A DNA stretch of 64,000 nt from Lachnospiraceae bacterium (GTDB lineage: Bacteria > Bacillota_A > Clostridia > Lachnospirales > Lachnospiraceae): positions 79,471-143,470 of the forward strand of contig JAETQR010000002.1 of the NCBI GenBank assembly GCA_021770615.1. Direction: 5' to 3'. The number at the start of each line of letters is the position of its first letter. Positions within the stretch are counted from its first letter, which is position 1. A program made the translations under genes and the position numbers. The notes beneath the pieces were generated by a model. It did no database searches. It saw only the letters and a program-made list of their open reading frames with translations, and had not been told where the DNA came from. This document shows positions 36,265 through 45,435 of this stretch, piece after piece.

Positions 36265-39200
36265 ATCCCGCCTCCTTCTTCATCCGTTTCCTTCCTCAGA
36301 GCTTCCCATATCTCTTCTTCTTTTTTCTCCTCCAGCTCCCTGCATTTATGTGCAAATTCTGTTCTTTCCATTCCACATATACTCTGTAAGCCACAGTAAT
36401 CACAGCCGGTTTCCTGTTTCAGAAAATATGGCTGCACATCGATCCTCCCCTCCATGATCTGCTGCCCGAAATCCGCCGCCAGCTTTGTCGTGTGCCGGAT
36501 CAGCTGTTCCCATTTCTCATCGCTCATTACTTTGGCGTACCGCCCCGGTTCCCCCTTTGATGTTATATTTACCGGAACACACTGGGATTTCACCCCAGCC
36601 GGAAGCTCTCCTCCGACGCCAAATACAGAATCCAGCTTCTGGAGCACTGCGGCACGGTCATTGGCATAGCCATTACATTTATATTCCCCGAGCATCTGTT
36701 CTTCCAGATCATTCTCTTCCTCCGTATTCTCAAAACGGAGAACCGGATCTTTGACATAATAATAAAACATCCCGGCGGGTATAACTTCCTTACCTGTCTT
36801 TTTATTCTTTTCCATATCCAGCGCGGCCGCCATATATAAAACAAGCTGCATCTGGAGTCCATGAAAGACAGAGTTCAGGGACAGCTTAATACCCCCGGTC
36901 TTATAATCCACAACTTTTACATAAACCTGATCCTCATCCTCATAGATATCGATCCGGTCGATCACCCCGGAAAAAACAAGTTTTTTCTCACCGTCAAGAT
37001 GGATCTTCATACTGGGCAGGTTATCATGATAAGAAAATCCCGCCTCACAATACTCCTGCTCAAACGCTCCCCGCCGCATCTGCTCGGAAATCGCCCAGAT
37101 CGTCCGGTTCATCATGCGTTTTATCCTTGTTATCATATATTCGATCCGATGTGACTGGTGAAAAAGAACATCCCGGTAGCCGCCCACTGTCCGGTCCACA
37201 CATTCGGACACCATCGGTGCGATCTTCTCTTCATCCAGATCCCGCCAGCGAAGATTTTTCGCCCGCATCTCATCCGAAAATTCTTTCAGGGTATAGTGTA
37301 CCACATTTCCAAAATCCGGTGCCTCTACCGTATATTCCTCCCGCTCTCTCAACGAGAGCCCATACATGATAAAGTAGGAATACGGACACCTGGCAAACTG
37401 CTCGAGCCGGGTGATACTCCCATATAATTCTTCCCCATACAGTTGCTGCAACGCCTTCTCTGATAATCTCCCCTCTCTGCTTCCCTGTATATAGCCGGCT
37501 AACGCCCGGCTTACCCACTCACTTTCTTTCCCTGACTTATAATAATTCCACAGTTCCCACCAGAGTTCCTTATCCGCACCGGTGCGGCAGCTTTCTCTTG
37601 AGAACCCGGATATAAGAAATCCAAGTCCCCGGTCAGTCCCGAGAATTTCTCTTACACGCTCTTTTTCACCGGTAAAATGATCCGCACGGTCAATCGTAAG
37701 CTCTGTAAAAATATTCTGTATTTTCCCAAGCACATAGGATGGTTGCCTCGTCTCCCCCCCTGCGCTGCCCTCGCTATAGGTGAAAATAAGTTTCTCTGAG
37801 GGCTTTGTGAAATTTAAATACAGATAAAACAAATCATTCGCTGCCTTTTTTCTTCCAGACGGAGCAAGTGAAATTCCCATCTGTTCGATCTTTCTTCTCT
37901 CTCTGGCATTTATGATCCCCGGAGACTGCATTTTCCCAGGCACAAGATCATCACAAAACCCGACAAAAAAGAGAACCTTTATATCCTTCAGCCTCGTTCT
38001 CTCAATATCTCCGATAACTACCTGATTCTTTTTGGGCGGGATAAATCCCACCAGCCCTTCCGACAGACCGGCTGATAAGATCTGACGGTACTCTTCCGTG
38101 CTGACCACTTCGTCCCCCAAAAGTTCCACCATCTCATCAAAAAGATTCATCACCACTTTGTATACGCTCCGGTATTCTTTGGCGAGAATATCCTCTCCCT
38201 GCTCCTCAAACACTTCACTCTGCGACAGCATTCTCTCATAGATCTCCTGCCTTACAAGAAACGAGTAAAGCGCCCTTGTATACTCCTCCACTGTCTTTTT
38301 GGATCCGCCAAAGTCCTGAAATAATTCTCTCACACAATCGCACAGCCTGACTCTGGAATCATTGATCTCTTCCAGTGAAAGCTCCCTGATCTGGCGTTTC
38401 CACTCCCTGTCATAAGAGGAAAAACCTCTCTTGCCCGTAGCCAGCACATAATTTTCCAGACAGTCCGTCTCCTCTTTGGTCAGCGGCGACAAACCACACC
38501 TGAGAAAACGAAACGTACTCTCATAGTCCATATTTTTCTGGATCATCTCGAGTACTGCCTGAATATATTCAGCCACCCAGTTCGCTCCGATGCTTTTTTT
38601 ATAATCCATAAAATACCGGATTCCCATTTTTGTAAATTCCTTTGAAAGAACATGTTCATAAGATGGTATGTCGCCTGTGATCACGGCGATATCGTCAAAC
38701 CGGTAGCCCTGTTCCACTGTCATCCACCATATCATACGGGCCACGTATACCGCCTCATCCTGCGGTTTCTTTCCTACATAAAGACGCACGTCCTCCGTCT
38801 TTTCTTTCCACGTCCCCATCGGATAACAAAAAATATTTTTTTCAAGAAAGGCAAGTTCCCCATCCTCTTTAAAACGGTACGGTTTCTTTGCCTTTCCTTT
38901 TCCCGTGACAACAGGTTCTCTTACTTCTACAGGAATATTGTTTGCCGCTTTTGTCAGTGACGATACTGTCTCCCCGCTGATCCCAAAAATATTTCCCCTC
39001 TTGCCCGTCAGATCTGTCGTGACCGTAACATACATATCCCGGCACAACCCCATCAATCGTGTCAAAAGCTCATACTGTGTCGGCGTAAATCCGGTGAATC
39101 CATCCAGACAGATCACAGAACCCCGGATCCCCTCCATCTCCTGGACAACGTCAGTCAGCTGCACAGTCAGTTCCTCTGCCATCATATAGGTATCGCCCAT

Positions 39201-39689
39201 TTTCTCTTTGAAACATTCATAAATCCACCGAATGTCTTCAAACTTTTTTCCGAGCGTCTTCAGTTTAGCAAAATCCTGTTCTTCGCGGATGCCATACTGT
39301 TCCAGTTCACACAAAAAAGACTTACATTCATCTAAAAATCCGGGCTTATCGATCCCCTTTTTAAAATATGTAAGTCTGTCCTTTTGTTCCGCAAACACTT
39401 TACGCAAAAGCATGGTCTTCCCCATGTCTTCTAAAATCGTCTTCATGCGTGCCGGAAATTGTTCAAACACCCGAAACGCCATCCGTTGAAAACTGAGTAC
39501 GTCAATATTTAAGATTCCCTTGCCCCCGCTTTTTTCCACAAAAATCTTCTGGGTCTCCAGTGTAAACTGATCCGGCACAAGTATAAAATACTGCTTATCC
39601 CTGTGTTCTGCGGCTTCTCTGCTTATCATATCATATAGAAAAGTGCTCTTTCCGCTGCCCGCACCTCCAACTATAAACTGTAACGCCAT
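36261..39689 (-). CDS. addB: ATP-dependent helicase/nuclease subunit B
   Basis: This 1142-residue protein has N-terminal Walker A GGAGSGKST (8-16), an inactive-helicase core, and a C-terminal nuclease with GVIDRIDIYEDEDQVYVKVV and DYKTG near 950. The C-terminal cysteines CDYCGLQSIC near 1105, with an earlier CPYSYF, are the expected iron-sulfur cluster ligands that brace the nuclease domain. It has an ideal AGGAGG ribosome-binding site and is the first gene of the operon with addA. Confidence 0.95.
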   Translation of the reverse strand: MALQFIVGGAGSGKSTFLYDMISREAAEHRDKQYFILVPDQFTLETQKIFVEKSGGKGILNIDVLSFQRMAFRVFEQFPARMKTILEDMGKTMLLRKVFAEQKDRLTYFKKGIDKPGFLDECKSFLCELEQYGIREEQDFAKLKTLGKKFEDIRWIYECFKEKMGDTYMMAEELTVQLTDVVQEMEGIRGSVICLDGFTGFTPTQYELLTRLMGLCRDMYVTVTTDLTGKRGNIFGISGETVSSLTKAANNIPVEVREPVVTGKGKAKKPYRFKEDGELAFLEKNIFCYPMGTWKEKTEDVRLYVGKKPQDEAVYVARMIWWMTVEQGYRFDDIAVITGDIPSYEHVLSKEFTKMGIRYFMDYKKSIGANWVAEYIQAVLEMIQKNMDYESTFRFLRCGLSPLTKEETDCLENYVLATGKRGFSSYDREWKRQIRELSLEEINDSRVRLCDCVRELFQDFGGSKKTVEEYTRALYSFLVRQEIYERMLSQSEVFEEQGEDILAKEYRSVYKVVMNLFDEMVELLGDEVVSTEEYRQILSAGLSEGLVGFIPPKKNQVVIGDIERTRLKDIKVLFFVGFCDDLVPGKMQSPGIINARERRKIEQMGISLAPSGRKKAANDLFYLYLNFTKPSEKLIFTYSEGSAGGETRQPSYVLGKIQNIFTELTIDRADHFTGEKERVREILGTDRGLGFLISGFSRESCRTGADKELWWELWNYYKSGKESEWVSRALAGYIQGSREGRLSEKALQQLYGEELYGSITRLEQFARCPYSYFIMYGLSLREREEYTVEAPDFGNVVHYTLKEFSDEMRAKNLRWRDLDEEKIAPMVSECVDRTVGGYRDVLFHQSHRIEYMITRIKRMMNRTIWAISEQMRRGAFEQEYCEAGFSYHDNLPSMKIHLDGEKKLVFSGVIDRIDIYEDEDQVYVKVVDYKTGGIKLSLNSVFHGLQMQLVLYMAAALDMEKNKKTGKEVIPAGMFYYYVKDPVLRFENTEEENDLEEQMLGEYKCNGYANDRAAVLQKLDSVFGVGGELPAGVKSQCVPVNITSKGEPGRYAKVMSDEKWEQLIRHTTKLAADFGQQIMEGRIDVQPYFLKQETGCDYCGLQSICGMERTEFAHKCRELEEKKEEEIWEALRKETDEEGGGI

Positions 39690-39790
39690 CCTTACCTCCT
39701 ATTGCACACCCAAAGGTTCTATTTCTACAGAGCCGGACATATACTATAACAAGATAGAATTTACGCTCCATAAAAGGGGGAATTATCCAC

Positions 39791-40237
39791 ATGTCAAAAA
39801 CCAAAATTGTTGTTTTTCAAATGAAAGAACTCGTATATACCGGTATATTCATAGGACTTGGCATTTTACTCATCATTCTTCTGATCGTCATGTTCTATCC
39901 TTCCGGCAAAGATACCGCACAGGAGACGTCAGGGACAGAAGCTGCTGTCTATACGCCCGGTATTTATAATTCGCAGATGCAGTTGGGCGACACCACACTG
40001 AATCTGGAGGTCGTAGTGGATGAGAGTCAGATCAAATCCGTAGCCCTTGTAAATCTCGATGATTCCGTGACGACAATGTATCCGCTTGTAAAACCTTCCC
40101 TTGAATTCCTGCAAGAAGAACTGATCGCCGGTACTCCGATCGACCAGATCGCCATCAGTGAAAAAAGTAAATATACCCAGACCATGCTTATCGACGGCAT
40201 TAAAAATGCCCTTTTAAAAGCCAAAGTCAACCAGTAA
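39791..40237 (+). CDS. Membrane-anchored protein, possibly FMN-binding-like
   Basis: This 148-residue protein has one N-terminal helix (about 15-35) and a soluble extracytoplasmic domain of about 105 residues. The soluble part begins VYTPGIYNSQMQLGD and continues with a LNLEVVVDESQIKSVALVNL pattern, ending in IDGIKNALLKAKVNQ. The layout (GxYxxxxxxGdxxlxlxVtV then xIxxV) recalls FMN-binding-type domains of Rnf/Nqr-like proteins. The flavin-attachment Thr in an S(T)GAT motif is not obvious, so flavin binding is doubtful. It overlaps the convergent nadE gene by 11 bp. Confidence 0.65.
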   Translation: MSKTKIVVFQMKELVYTGIFIGLGILLIILLIVMFYPSGKDTAQETSGTEAAVYTPGIYNSQMQLGDTTLNLEVVVDESQIKSVALVNLDDSVTTMYPLVKPSLEFLQEELIAGTPIDQIAISEKSKYTQTMLIDGIKNALLKAKVNQ

Positions 40238-42215
40238 CTTTTTCCGGATCGACCCGTTCCAAATCTGCCTTCCACAACGCATCCGAGGCATCGCTCGGCA
40301 TCCTGAGGTCTCCGCGCGGTGAAACAGCGACAGAACCGACCTTTGGTCCGTCCGGAATACAGGAGCGCTTAAACTGCTGCCGGAAAAAGCGGTGATAAAA
40401 CGTATAAAGCCATTTATATATTGTCCTTTCGTCGTAAATACCTTTAAATGTACAGACTGCCATCCGAAATACCTTGGATGGCATAAAACCAAACCGGAGT
40501 ATATAATACAGGTAAAAATCGTGCAGTTCATACGGCCCTACGATGTCCTCTGTTTTCTGTGAGATCCTGCCGTCCTTTGGCGGCAGAAGCTCCGGGCTGA
40601 CAGGCGTGTCCAAAATATCATAGAGAACCCGCTCCAACGTCTTATTTTCTTTTGCACCAAATGTATCCGCATAGTACTGTACCAGATAACGGACGAGCGT
40701 CTTCGGCACGGAACAGTTTACACCATACATAGACATATGGTCGCCATTGTAAGTCGCCCAGCCAAGCGCCAGTTCAGACATATCACCGGTGCCGATCACA
40801 AGCCCCCCTACCTGGTTTGCAATATTCATCAAAATCTGGGTACGCTCTCTGGCCTGTCCATTCTCGTATGTGATATCATGGACATCCACGTCATGTCCGA
40901 TGTCCTCAAAATGTCCAAGAACTGCCTTTTCAATCGGTATTTCCCGAAGATTCGTTCCTAATTCCGTTGCCAGATTTACTGCATTTTCATAGGTGCGGTC
41001 TGTCGTTCCGAAGCAGGGCATTGTTACACATGTAATGCCTTTCCGCCCTAACGACAGTTGATCAAAGGCCCGTATTGTAACAAGCAGCGCCAGCGTGGAA
41101 TCAAGACCACCGGACAAACCGATCACGGCGCTCTTGCACCCGGTATGCCTCAGTCTCTTTGCCAGTCCCGCTGCCTGGATATTCAGAATCTCATTACAAC
41201 GCTCTTCCCTGTGATTTTTAGTCGCAGGAACAAACGGCATCTTTTCAAAGGTCCGCGTAAGCTCTGTCTTTTCCAGACGGTCATATGCAAAATTATGTTT
41301 CACATAACCTTTTTCTTCTGGCGACTGATATATTGGAAATGTCGTCATTCTTCTTCTTTCTGCCGCCAGTTTTTTAACATCGATCTCCGTAATCAGATCG
41401 TTTTTTCCAAATGATATATTTTCTGCAAGCACAATTCCATTTTCAGCGATCATGTTATGACCGGCATAAACAAGATCTGTCGTAGATTCTCCGCCCGATG
41501 CATTGGCATACAAATATGCCGTCACTGTTCTGGCACTCTGGCCCCTGACTAACTCTTTCCGGTACGCCGATTTTCCCGTAACCTCATCGCTGGCCGACGG
41601 GTTCACGATAACAGACGCACCCGCCATCGCATGATACGAACTCGGCGGAACAGGAACCCAGAGATCTTCGCAAATCTCCGCCGCAATCGCAAGCTCCGGA
41701 ATCTGTTCACATACAAATAATTGTCTTGCCCCAAAACAAACTTCCTTTTCCATAAAAGGAAGTTTGTGCATCGTGCATTGTCCCTCTCCACTCTCCCCCA
41801 TCCGATATGCCGCGTCCCCACCAGAAAAATGCCTGCCTTCATAAAATTCAGAATAAGTCGGAATATGGCTTTTGGGGACGAGACCAAGTACTTCCCCATA
41901 AAATACAAAGGCAGCCACATTATACAGACGTCCCTGATGGAGAAGCGGGAGGCCGACGATAAAAACCGTATCGCACCTCGACGTCTCACCGGCAAACTGT
42001 CCCAAAGAGTTCACCGCACCCCTCAGCAGTACATCCTGCAAAAAGAGATCACCACAGGTATATCCGGTTATCGCAAATTCCGGAAATGCCAGGATCTTTA
42101 CGCCCTTTTCGCTTAATTCAACTGCTTTTTTTATTAATTGTTTTATATTATATCCGCAGTCTGCCACCTTTAAATCCGGTGAACATACACCCGCTTTAAT
42201 GAATCCGTCAAACAT
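40227..42215 (-). CDS. nadE: Glutamine-dependent NAD+ synthetase
   Basis: This 662-residue, two-domain enzyme has an N-terminal nitrilase-type glutaminase: AFPEFAITGYT with the catalytic Glu near 45 and AAEICEDLW with the nucleophile Cys near 178. The C-terminal NAD synthase domain has the ATP-binding P-loop GLSGGLDSTLALL near 365 and the TGDMSELALGW motif. It amidates nicotinate adenine dinucleotide using glutamine, the last step of NAD synthesis. GGAG lies 7 nt before the ATG. It is not in an obvious operon; upstream lies a 500-bp gene-free region. Confidence 0.95.
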   Translation of the reverse strand: MFDGFIKAGVCSPDLKVADCGYNIKQLIKKAVELSEKGVKILAFPEFAITGYTCGDLFLQDVLLRGAVNSLGQFAGETSRCDTVFIVGLPLLHQGRLYNVAAFVFYGEVLGLVPKSHIPTYSEFYEGRHFSGGDAAYRMGESGEGQCTMHKLPFMEKEVCFGARQLFVCEQIPELAIAAEICEDLWVPVPPSSYHAMAGASVIVNPSASDEVTGKSAYRKELVRGQSARTVTAYLYANASGGESTTDLVYAGHNMIAENGIVLAENISFGKNDLITEIDVKKLAAERRRMTTFPIYQSPEEKGYVKHNFAYDRLEKTELTRTFEKMPFVPATKNHREERCNEILNIQAAGLAKRLRHTGCKSAVIGLSGGLDSTLALLVTIRAFDQLSLGRKGITCVTMPCFGTTDRTYENAVNLATELGTNLREIPIEKAVLGHFEDIGHDVDVHDITYENGQARERTQILMNIANQVGGLVIGTGDMSELALGWATYNGDHMSMYGVNCSVPKTLVRYLVQYYADTFGAKENKTLERVLYDILDTPVSPELLPPKDGRISQKTEDIVGPYELHDFYLYYILRFGFMPSKVFRMAVCTFKGIYDERTIYKWLYTFYHRFFRQQFKRSCIPDGPKVGSVAVSPRGDLRMPSDASDALWKADLERVDPEKVTG

Positions 42216-42306
42216 TGATCTGCTCCGTTTCTACTTTTGATTAGGTTTCTTATCGCAAAATTCTTCGCTCACTTCGTGAGCTCATCATTTGTGGCTGGCG
42301 CCACAT

Positions 42307-42365
42307 ATCCAGCAAGCGGAATAAATTTCTCTGTGCAAGCACAGAAATTTTTCCGCTTACTGGAT
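42307..42365. repeat. Stem-loop in the gene-free stretch 42216-42718
   Basis: ATCCAGcAAGCGGAA pairs with TTCCGCTTaCTGGAT, and inside it AATTTCT-CTGTG pairs with CACAG-AAATTT, making a long hairpin. Smaller hairpins (CGCTCACTTCGTGAGC, GTGGCTGGCGCCAC) lie just to its left. It is downstream of the 6S-like RNA terminator, and its purpose is unknown. Confidence 0.6.
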
Positions 42366-42384
42366 GCGATGGCTTGTAGCGTTG

Positions 42385-42416
42385 AAAAAAAGGAGCAGCG
42401 ATGTTTCGCTGCCCCC
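42385..42416 (-). terminator. Intrinsic terminator downstream of the 6S-like RNA
   Basis: On the minus strand GCAGCG-AAACAT-CGCTGC, extended by flanking G/C pairs, is followed directly by seven T residues. It would end transcripts coming from the RNA promoter at 42647-42675 and from the regulator genes upstream. Confidence 0.85.
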
Positions 42417-42459
42417 TACGATCTTTCGTGTACTCCCAAAATGCCGATTCTTGATTTTT

Positions 42460-42640
42460 GACTCCTAGCATGTGCTAGGTGGGCAACCGCACGTGGTCTT
42501 CTGCCTTCCATTGCAATGTTTCCATTGTACTGAAACAAATCCAGCAGTGACGGCCTGGCATCCAATCACAAATATAGGAATCCCGTTTAAAGTATTGTAG
42601 GTTCAAAAATTCAAGAGTGTCGAACATCTCAGGAAGTCAT
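42460..42640 (-). ncRNA. ssrS: Probable 6S RNA
   Basis: A gene-free minus-strand transcript of about 180 nt follows a near-consensus promoter. Its start, GACTTCCTGAGATGTTCG, resembles the CTGAGATGTTCG beginning of 6S RNAs. Its 5' GACTTCCT can pair with AGGAGTC at the 3' end (42466-42460) to close a terminal stem, with a partly paired middle that would form the open-complex-like bubble. 6S RNA binds sigma-70/A RNA polymerase in stationary phase. A stem CCTAGCA-TG-TGCTAGG sits at the 3' end. The call rests on sequence feel, size and promoter; no covariance model was run. Confidence 0.6.
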
Positions 42641-42646
42641 ACTCTT

Positions 42647-42675
42647 AGTATACCTAATCTGATCCATTTTATCAA
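42647..42675 (-). promoter_or_regulatory. Promoter of the 6S-like RNA
   Basis: TTGATA (42675-42670) and TATACT (42652-42647) are separated by 17 bp on the minus strand. No start codon with a ribosome-binding site follows within the next 200 bases, which supports a non-coding product. Confidence 0.75.
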
Positions 42676-42718
42676 GTAGTTATTAAAGAATTTTTTACTA
42701 AATGTGCATAGTGTAAAA

Positions 42719-43039
42719 TCATGCATTTAACTCATGTACTGCTTTTAAAAGATCCGCCACTTTTTCTATCTCCTGATCCTGAAACAGATTCACGGCATTA
42801 TAAAAATCCGTATTGTAATATTTATCGTCTCCTCTTACAATATAATCACAGGTCGTCCCGAGACTATCCGCTATATTCTTCAGCGTATTTACCGAAAAAC
42901 CTTTTCGTCCGAATTCAATCTCGTATAAAAATTTTTGTGATATCTTGGCCATTTGGGCTAATTTCCCCCGTGAAATCTTTTGTTCCCTCCTCAACCCCAT
43001 GATCCGATGACCAATTTCGCTATAATCCGTATCGTACAT
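42719..43039 (-). CDS. XRE-family regulator (third type in the cluster)
   Basis: This 106-residue protein has an N-terminal Cro/C1-type helix-turn-helix (about residues 8-65: IMGLRREQKISRGKLAQMAK, KFLYEIEFGRKG, TLKNIADSLG). A 40-residue acidic tail follows, resembling those of the other XRE proteins nearby (DKYYNTDFYNAVNLFQ). AGGAGG lies 10 nt upstream of ATG. It is the last gene of the regulator cluster, 72 bp after the LytTR regulator. It probably acts as a dimeric DNA-binding protein; the target is unknown. Confidence 0.82.
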   Translation of the reverse strand: MYDTDYSEIGHRIMGLRREQKISRGKLAQMAKISQKFLYEIEFGRKGFSVNTLKNIADSLGTTCDYIVRGDDKYYNTDFYNAVNLFQDQEIEKVADLLKAVHELNA

Positions 43040-43110
43040 AGGAACATAACCTCCTGAATTTTATCCTTTGAGTGATAGGCTTAAAGTGCTTAAAGAATAT
43101 CTGTTCCTTC

Positions 43111-43839
43111 TTATTTTTGAATCTCCGCCAAAAAACGTTCCCGCATTCTGGTGCCAATATCAATCAGAGTATCCACTCCCCTTAATTTCACAAACCGGTT
43201 CGTCGTATCAATATATTCGATAAAATCTACATTCACTGCGATTCCTTTTGTAGGCGATGCGAAACTTTGGGTATGTATCCGTTCCAGAAATTTTTTCAGA
43301 GACAAATTTGGTGTCTCTACAACTCCGTCTTCTGTATGCACATATAAAATCTTTTTTCTGTTTTCTGCATATATTATTCTATTCTCATAGACCGGATAGG
43401 TGACTCTGTCTTTGCGCAAAAACACTAATTCATTCCCCGTATTTTTGCCATTCATTTTCCTCAAGGCCTCGCCCACCATTCTCTGAACCCTCTCTTCTGA
43501 GACCGGTTTTTCAATATAATCAAAGCAATGTACCATATGGAGCAATTCGGCCTCAAGACCTGCGAGCGCTGTAACAAATACAATTTCAGCAGATGCATAT
43601 TCCGGGCACGCCCGAATCCCCTTGGCAAATGTAATTCCCGAAAAATCATTTGGTTCTCTCGGTTTTAATACAATATCCACCAAAAACAGATCCACCCGCT
43701 TTTCCATCGCAAATTCAAAGGCTTTTGCCGCATCACAGAACTCATATACCACCAGTTCCTCACTACATTCCCTGATCATATGTGCCAGTGATTCCCTTGT
43801 GGCAGGCAAATCCTCCAGGATCAAAACTCGTCTTTTCAT
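43111..43839 (-). CDS. LytTR-family response regulator
   Basis: This 242-residue response regulator has a receiver domain with acidic pair Glu9-Asp10, phospho-acceptor Asp55 (LFLVDIVLK) and Lys near 109 (YIEKPVS). A LytTR DNA-binding domain follows (about 138-240: VYENRIIYAENRKKILYVHT, FIEYIDTTNRFVKL). It lacks a partner kinase next to it, but the AgrC-like kinase of the agr locus lies 1.9 kb upstream and is a candidate partner. ATG 43839 is set by GGAGG five nt upstream. It is the second AgrA-type regulator in the region and differs strongly from the one at 46969. Confidence 0.87.
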   Translation of the reverse strand: MKRRVLILEDLPATRESLAHMIRECSEELVVYEFCDAAKAFEFAMEKRVDLFLVDIVLKPREPNDFSGITFAKGIRACPEYASAEIVFVTALAGLEAELLHMVHCFDYIEKPVSEERVQRMVGEALRKMNGKNTGNELVFLRKDRVTYPVYENRIIYAENRKKILYVHTEDGVVETPNLSLKKFLERIHTQSFASPTKGIAVNVDFIEYIDTTNRFVKLRGVDTLIDIGTRMRERFLAEIQK

Positions 43840-43874
43840 CATATCCTCCAACAAGAAATAACACAACACACAGA

Positions 43875-44216
43875 TCACAACCGGTTATTGACAACGTCCG
43901 CAATATAGTGGAGCATTTCCGCCAGTCTTTGATTGTCATCCTCGCGCATATCAAATCCGATCTTGTAAAATTCATCATCAGAAATAACACCGCCAAACAG
44001 ATAGTTCATATCACAGTTAAATTTTGTTGCAAGAATATAGGCATACTCACCAGATAGCCCTGTAGATCCGTTTTCAATCCTCAGCAACGAATCTTTTACA
44101 ATTCCAAAGGCATCTGCCATCTCATCCGCTGTTATCCCATTCTTAACCCGAAACCGCCTTAATCGTCCTCCTATTTTTATATTGATATCCGTTCTCTTTC
44201 GTGAAGGTCCTTTCAT
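43875..44216 (-). CDS. XRE-family regulator, module type B, copy 1
   Basis: This 113-residue protein has a helix-turn-helix (about 15-70: IGGRLRRFRVKNGITADEMA, DSLLRIENGSTGLSGEYAYI) and a tail with the NYLFGG motif and a short acidic helix. It aligns clearly with the protein at 47806 (shared GxRLRxxRxKNG, RIExGxxxLS and NYxxGG), so the two are paralogues. It follows the type A regulator at 44327 by 110 bp, the same order as in the second module. The ribosome-binding site is modest (GGAAG close to the ATG). Confidence 0.82.
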   Translation of the reverse strand: MKGPSRKRTDINIKIGGRLRRFRVKNGITADEMADAFGIVKDSLLRIENGSTGLSGEYAYILATKFNCDMNYLFGGVISDDEFYKIGFDMREDDNQRLAEMLHYIADVVNNRL

Positions 44217-44326
44217 GATACTTCCAGCTCCTTTAGCTTTTCTTATATCATCTATGATACCAATAAATGAAGCTATTGAAACGACCTATATGTCCGTCCT
44301 CGTCGAAATGTGTCGTAACGTATCAT

Positions 44327-44674
44327 TTATATGTCAGCTCCGCGAAGACTCTCTTTTAATGTTTTTACCGTATCTACTATAATTTTTGTTTCTCTTTCAT
44401 TGCAATTTTCTAATATCTTCGAATATTCTGCCATCCTTGCTTTCTGGCTTTCTTTTAACGAATCACACAGCAGCACATCTACTGAAATATCCAGTGCATT
44501 CGCAATCCGAACCAGAACTTCTGCACTTGCACGTGAATTTGCACTCTCGATATTATTAATGTGCGACTTGGAGACTCCGGCGATTTCACTGAGTTTCTCT
44601 GCTGAGTATCCTTTCTCCATCCGGTATTCTTTTACCTTTTGTCCCAGAGCGTTCAAATTGATCTCTTTATCCAT
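44327..44674 (-). CDS. XRE-family regulator, module type A, copy 1
   Basis: This 115-residue protein has a Cro/C1-type helix-turn-helix (about 8-65: GQKVKEYRMEKGYSAEKLSE, VSKSHINNIESANS, VLVRIANALDISVDVLL) and a C-terminal helical tail ending KTLKESLRG. It shares most positions with the protein at 48269, its paralogue. GGAGGG lies 7 nt before ATG 44674; the ATG two codons earlier directly abuts that site and is unlikely. Its promoter carries the same conserved element as the paralogue's, suggesting shared or mutual regulation. It lies about 130 bp downstream of agrB. Confidence 0.85.
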   Translation of the reverse strand: MDKEINLNALGQKVKEYRMEKGYSAEKLSEIAGVSKSHINNIESANSRASAEVLVRIANALDISVDVLLCDSLKESQKARMAEYSKILENCNERETKIIVDTVKTLKESLRGADI

Positions 44675-44705
44675 ATACATCCCTCCAATATTTGGTATAT
44701 ACTCA

Positions 44706-44747
44706 TACTACTATACGAGGTTTTTTCCTCAAATACTTTATGCGAGG
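44706..44747 (-). promoter_or_regulatory. Shared operator/promoter element, copy 1
   Basis: TACTACTATACGAGG (44706-44720) is identical to 48654-48668. It is followed by GAGG-N6-CCTC (44717-44730) and a further GAGG at 44744. On the minus strand it supplies a -10-like TATAGT but no recognisable -35. It lies about 32 nt upstream of the type A regulator start, so autoregulation is likely. Confidence 0.7.
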
Positions 44748-44804
44748 TTTTTACCTTTTATAGAGTACGTATATGGATTCTTCCCAATCTAACCTTATAC
44801 TATG

Positions 44805-45431
44805 CTATTTTTTTGTCAGCTCTGAATCCCTCTGGGACAAACGACCAATATTTGTGACGAACGACATTCTCTTTTGTGCCACGGCAGCCATCATGACCCC
44901 ACACACCATCACGATCCCGATCACAATGCTCCGTGACAGCTCTGTCATTTTAGCGGCATTCAGCATTACCGCCAGAATCACTTCCGTAAGATAAAGCAGG
45001 CGTGCCCGTTTCCCATACCTGACAACCTCATACTCTTTGAGCGGCTTATTCTCATGTTCCACCGGAGAGCAGATCCATATGCAGATCCCCGCTATAAGTA
45101 CCATGGATATCTGTAACCAGATAAATTCCGGCATATACTTTAGCCACATAAAAGAGCAAAAAAAGAGCAGCCATGACATTACTGCACACTGCACCGGGGT
45201 TTTGGCATGATATCCTCCGGCATAGCTGCGAAGAGGTATAAATGTCACAAGGATGATAACGGCCTGCCAGAATACATTCAGCATAAGGCCTGTGACCAGG
45301 ATCATGAGGATTTCCAGAACCGAACGAAGTCCCTGGACGATACCAAATAAAACCAGTTCGGCATTTTCTTCCGGAATTGTCTGGTTGGCGAGCATTCCGC
45401 CCACCAGCCTTCCGGCGAATCGCTCTAACAC
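44805..45431 (-). CDS. agrB: AgrB-like autoinducer peptide-processing membrane protease
   Basis: This 208-residue membrane protein has four to six helices and the AgrB active-site block RSYAGGYHAKTPVQC, with His75 and Cys82 as the cysteine-protease pair. AgrB trims AgrD at its C-terminal part and forms the thiolactone ring while exporting it. The start is a GTG codon 4 nt after the agrD stop, so translation is probably coupled. The gene follows agrD, whereas many agr loci have agrB first. The last 35 or so residues form a basic cytoplasmic tail. Confidence 0.9.
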   Translation of the reverse strand: MLERFAGRLVGGMLANQTIPEENAELVLFGIVQGLRSVLEILMILVTGLMLNVFWQAVIILVTFIPLRSYAGGYHAKTPVQCAVMSWLLFFCSFMWLKYMPEFIWLQISMVLIAGICIWICSPVEHENKPLKEYEVVRYGKRARLLYLTEVILAVMLNAAKMTELSRSIVIGIVMVCGVMMAAVAQKRMSFVTNIGRLSQRDSELTKK

Positions 45432-45435
45432 GTTC

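Noticed and set aside
42460..42640. tmRNA, SRP RNA or RNase P RNA for the same non-coding transcript
   Set aside because: No CCA-ended tRNA-like part, no GGAAGCAG-type SRP loop and no RNase P core motifs were seen; 6S fits size and ends better.
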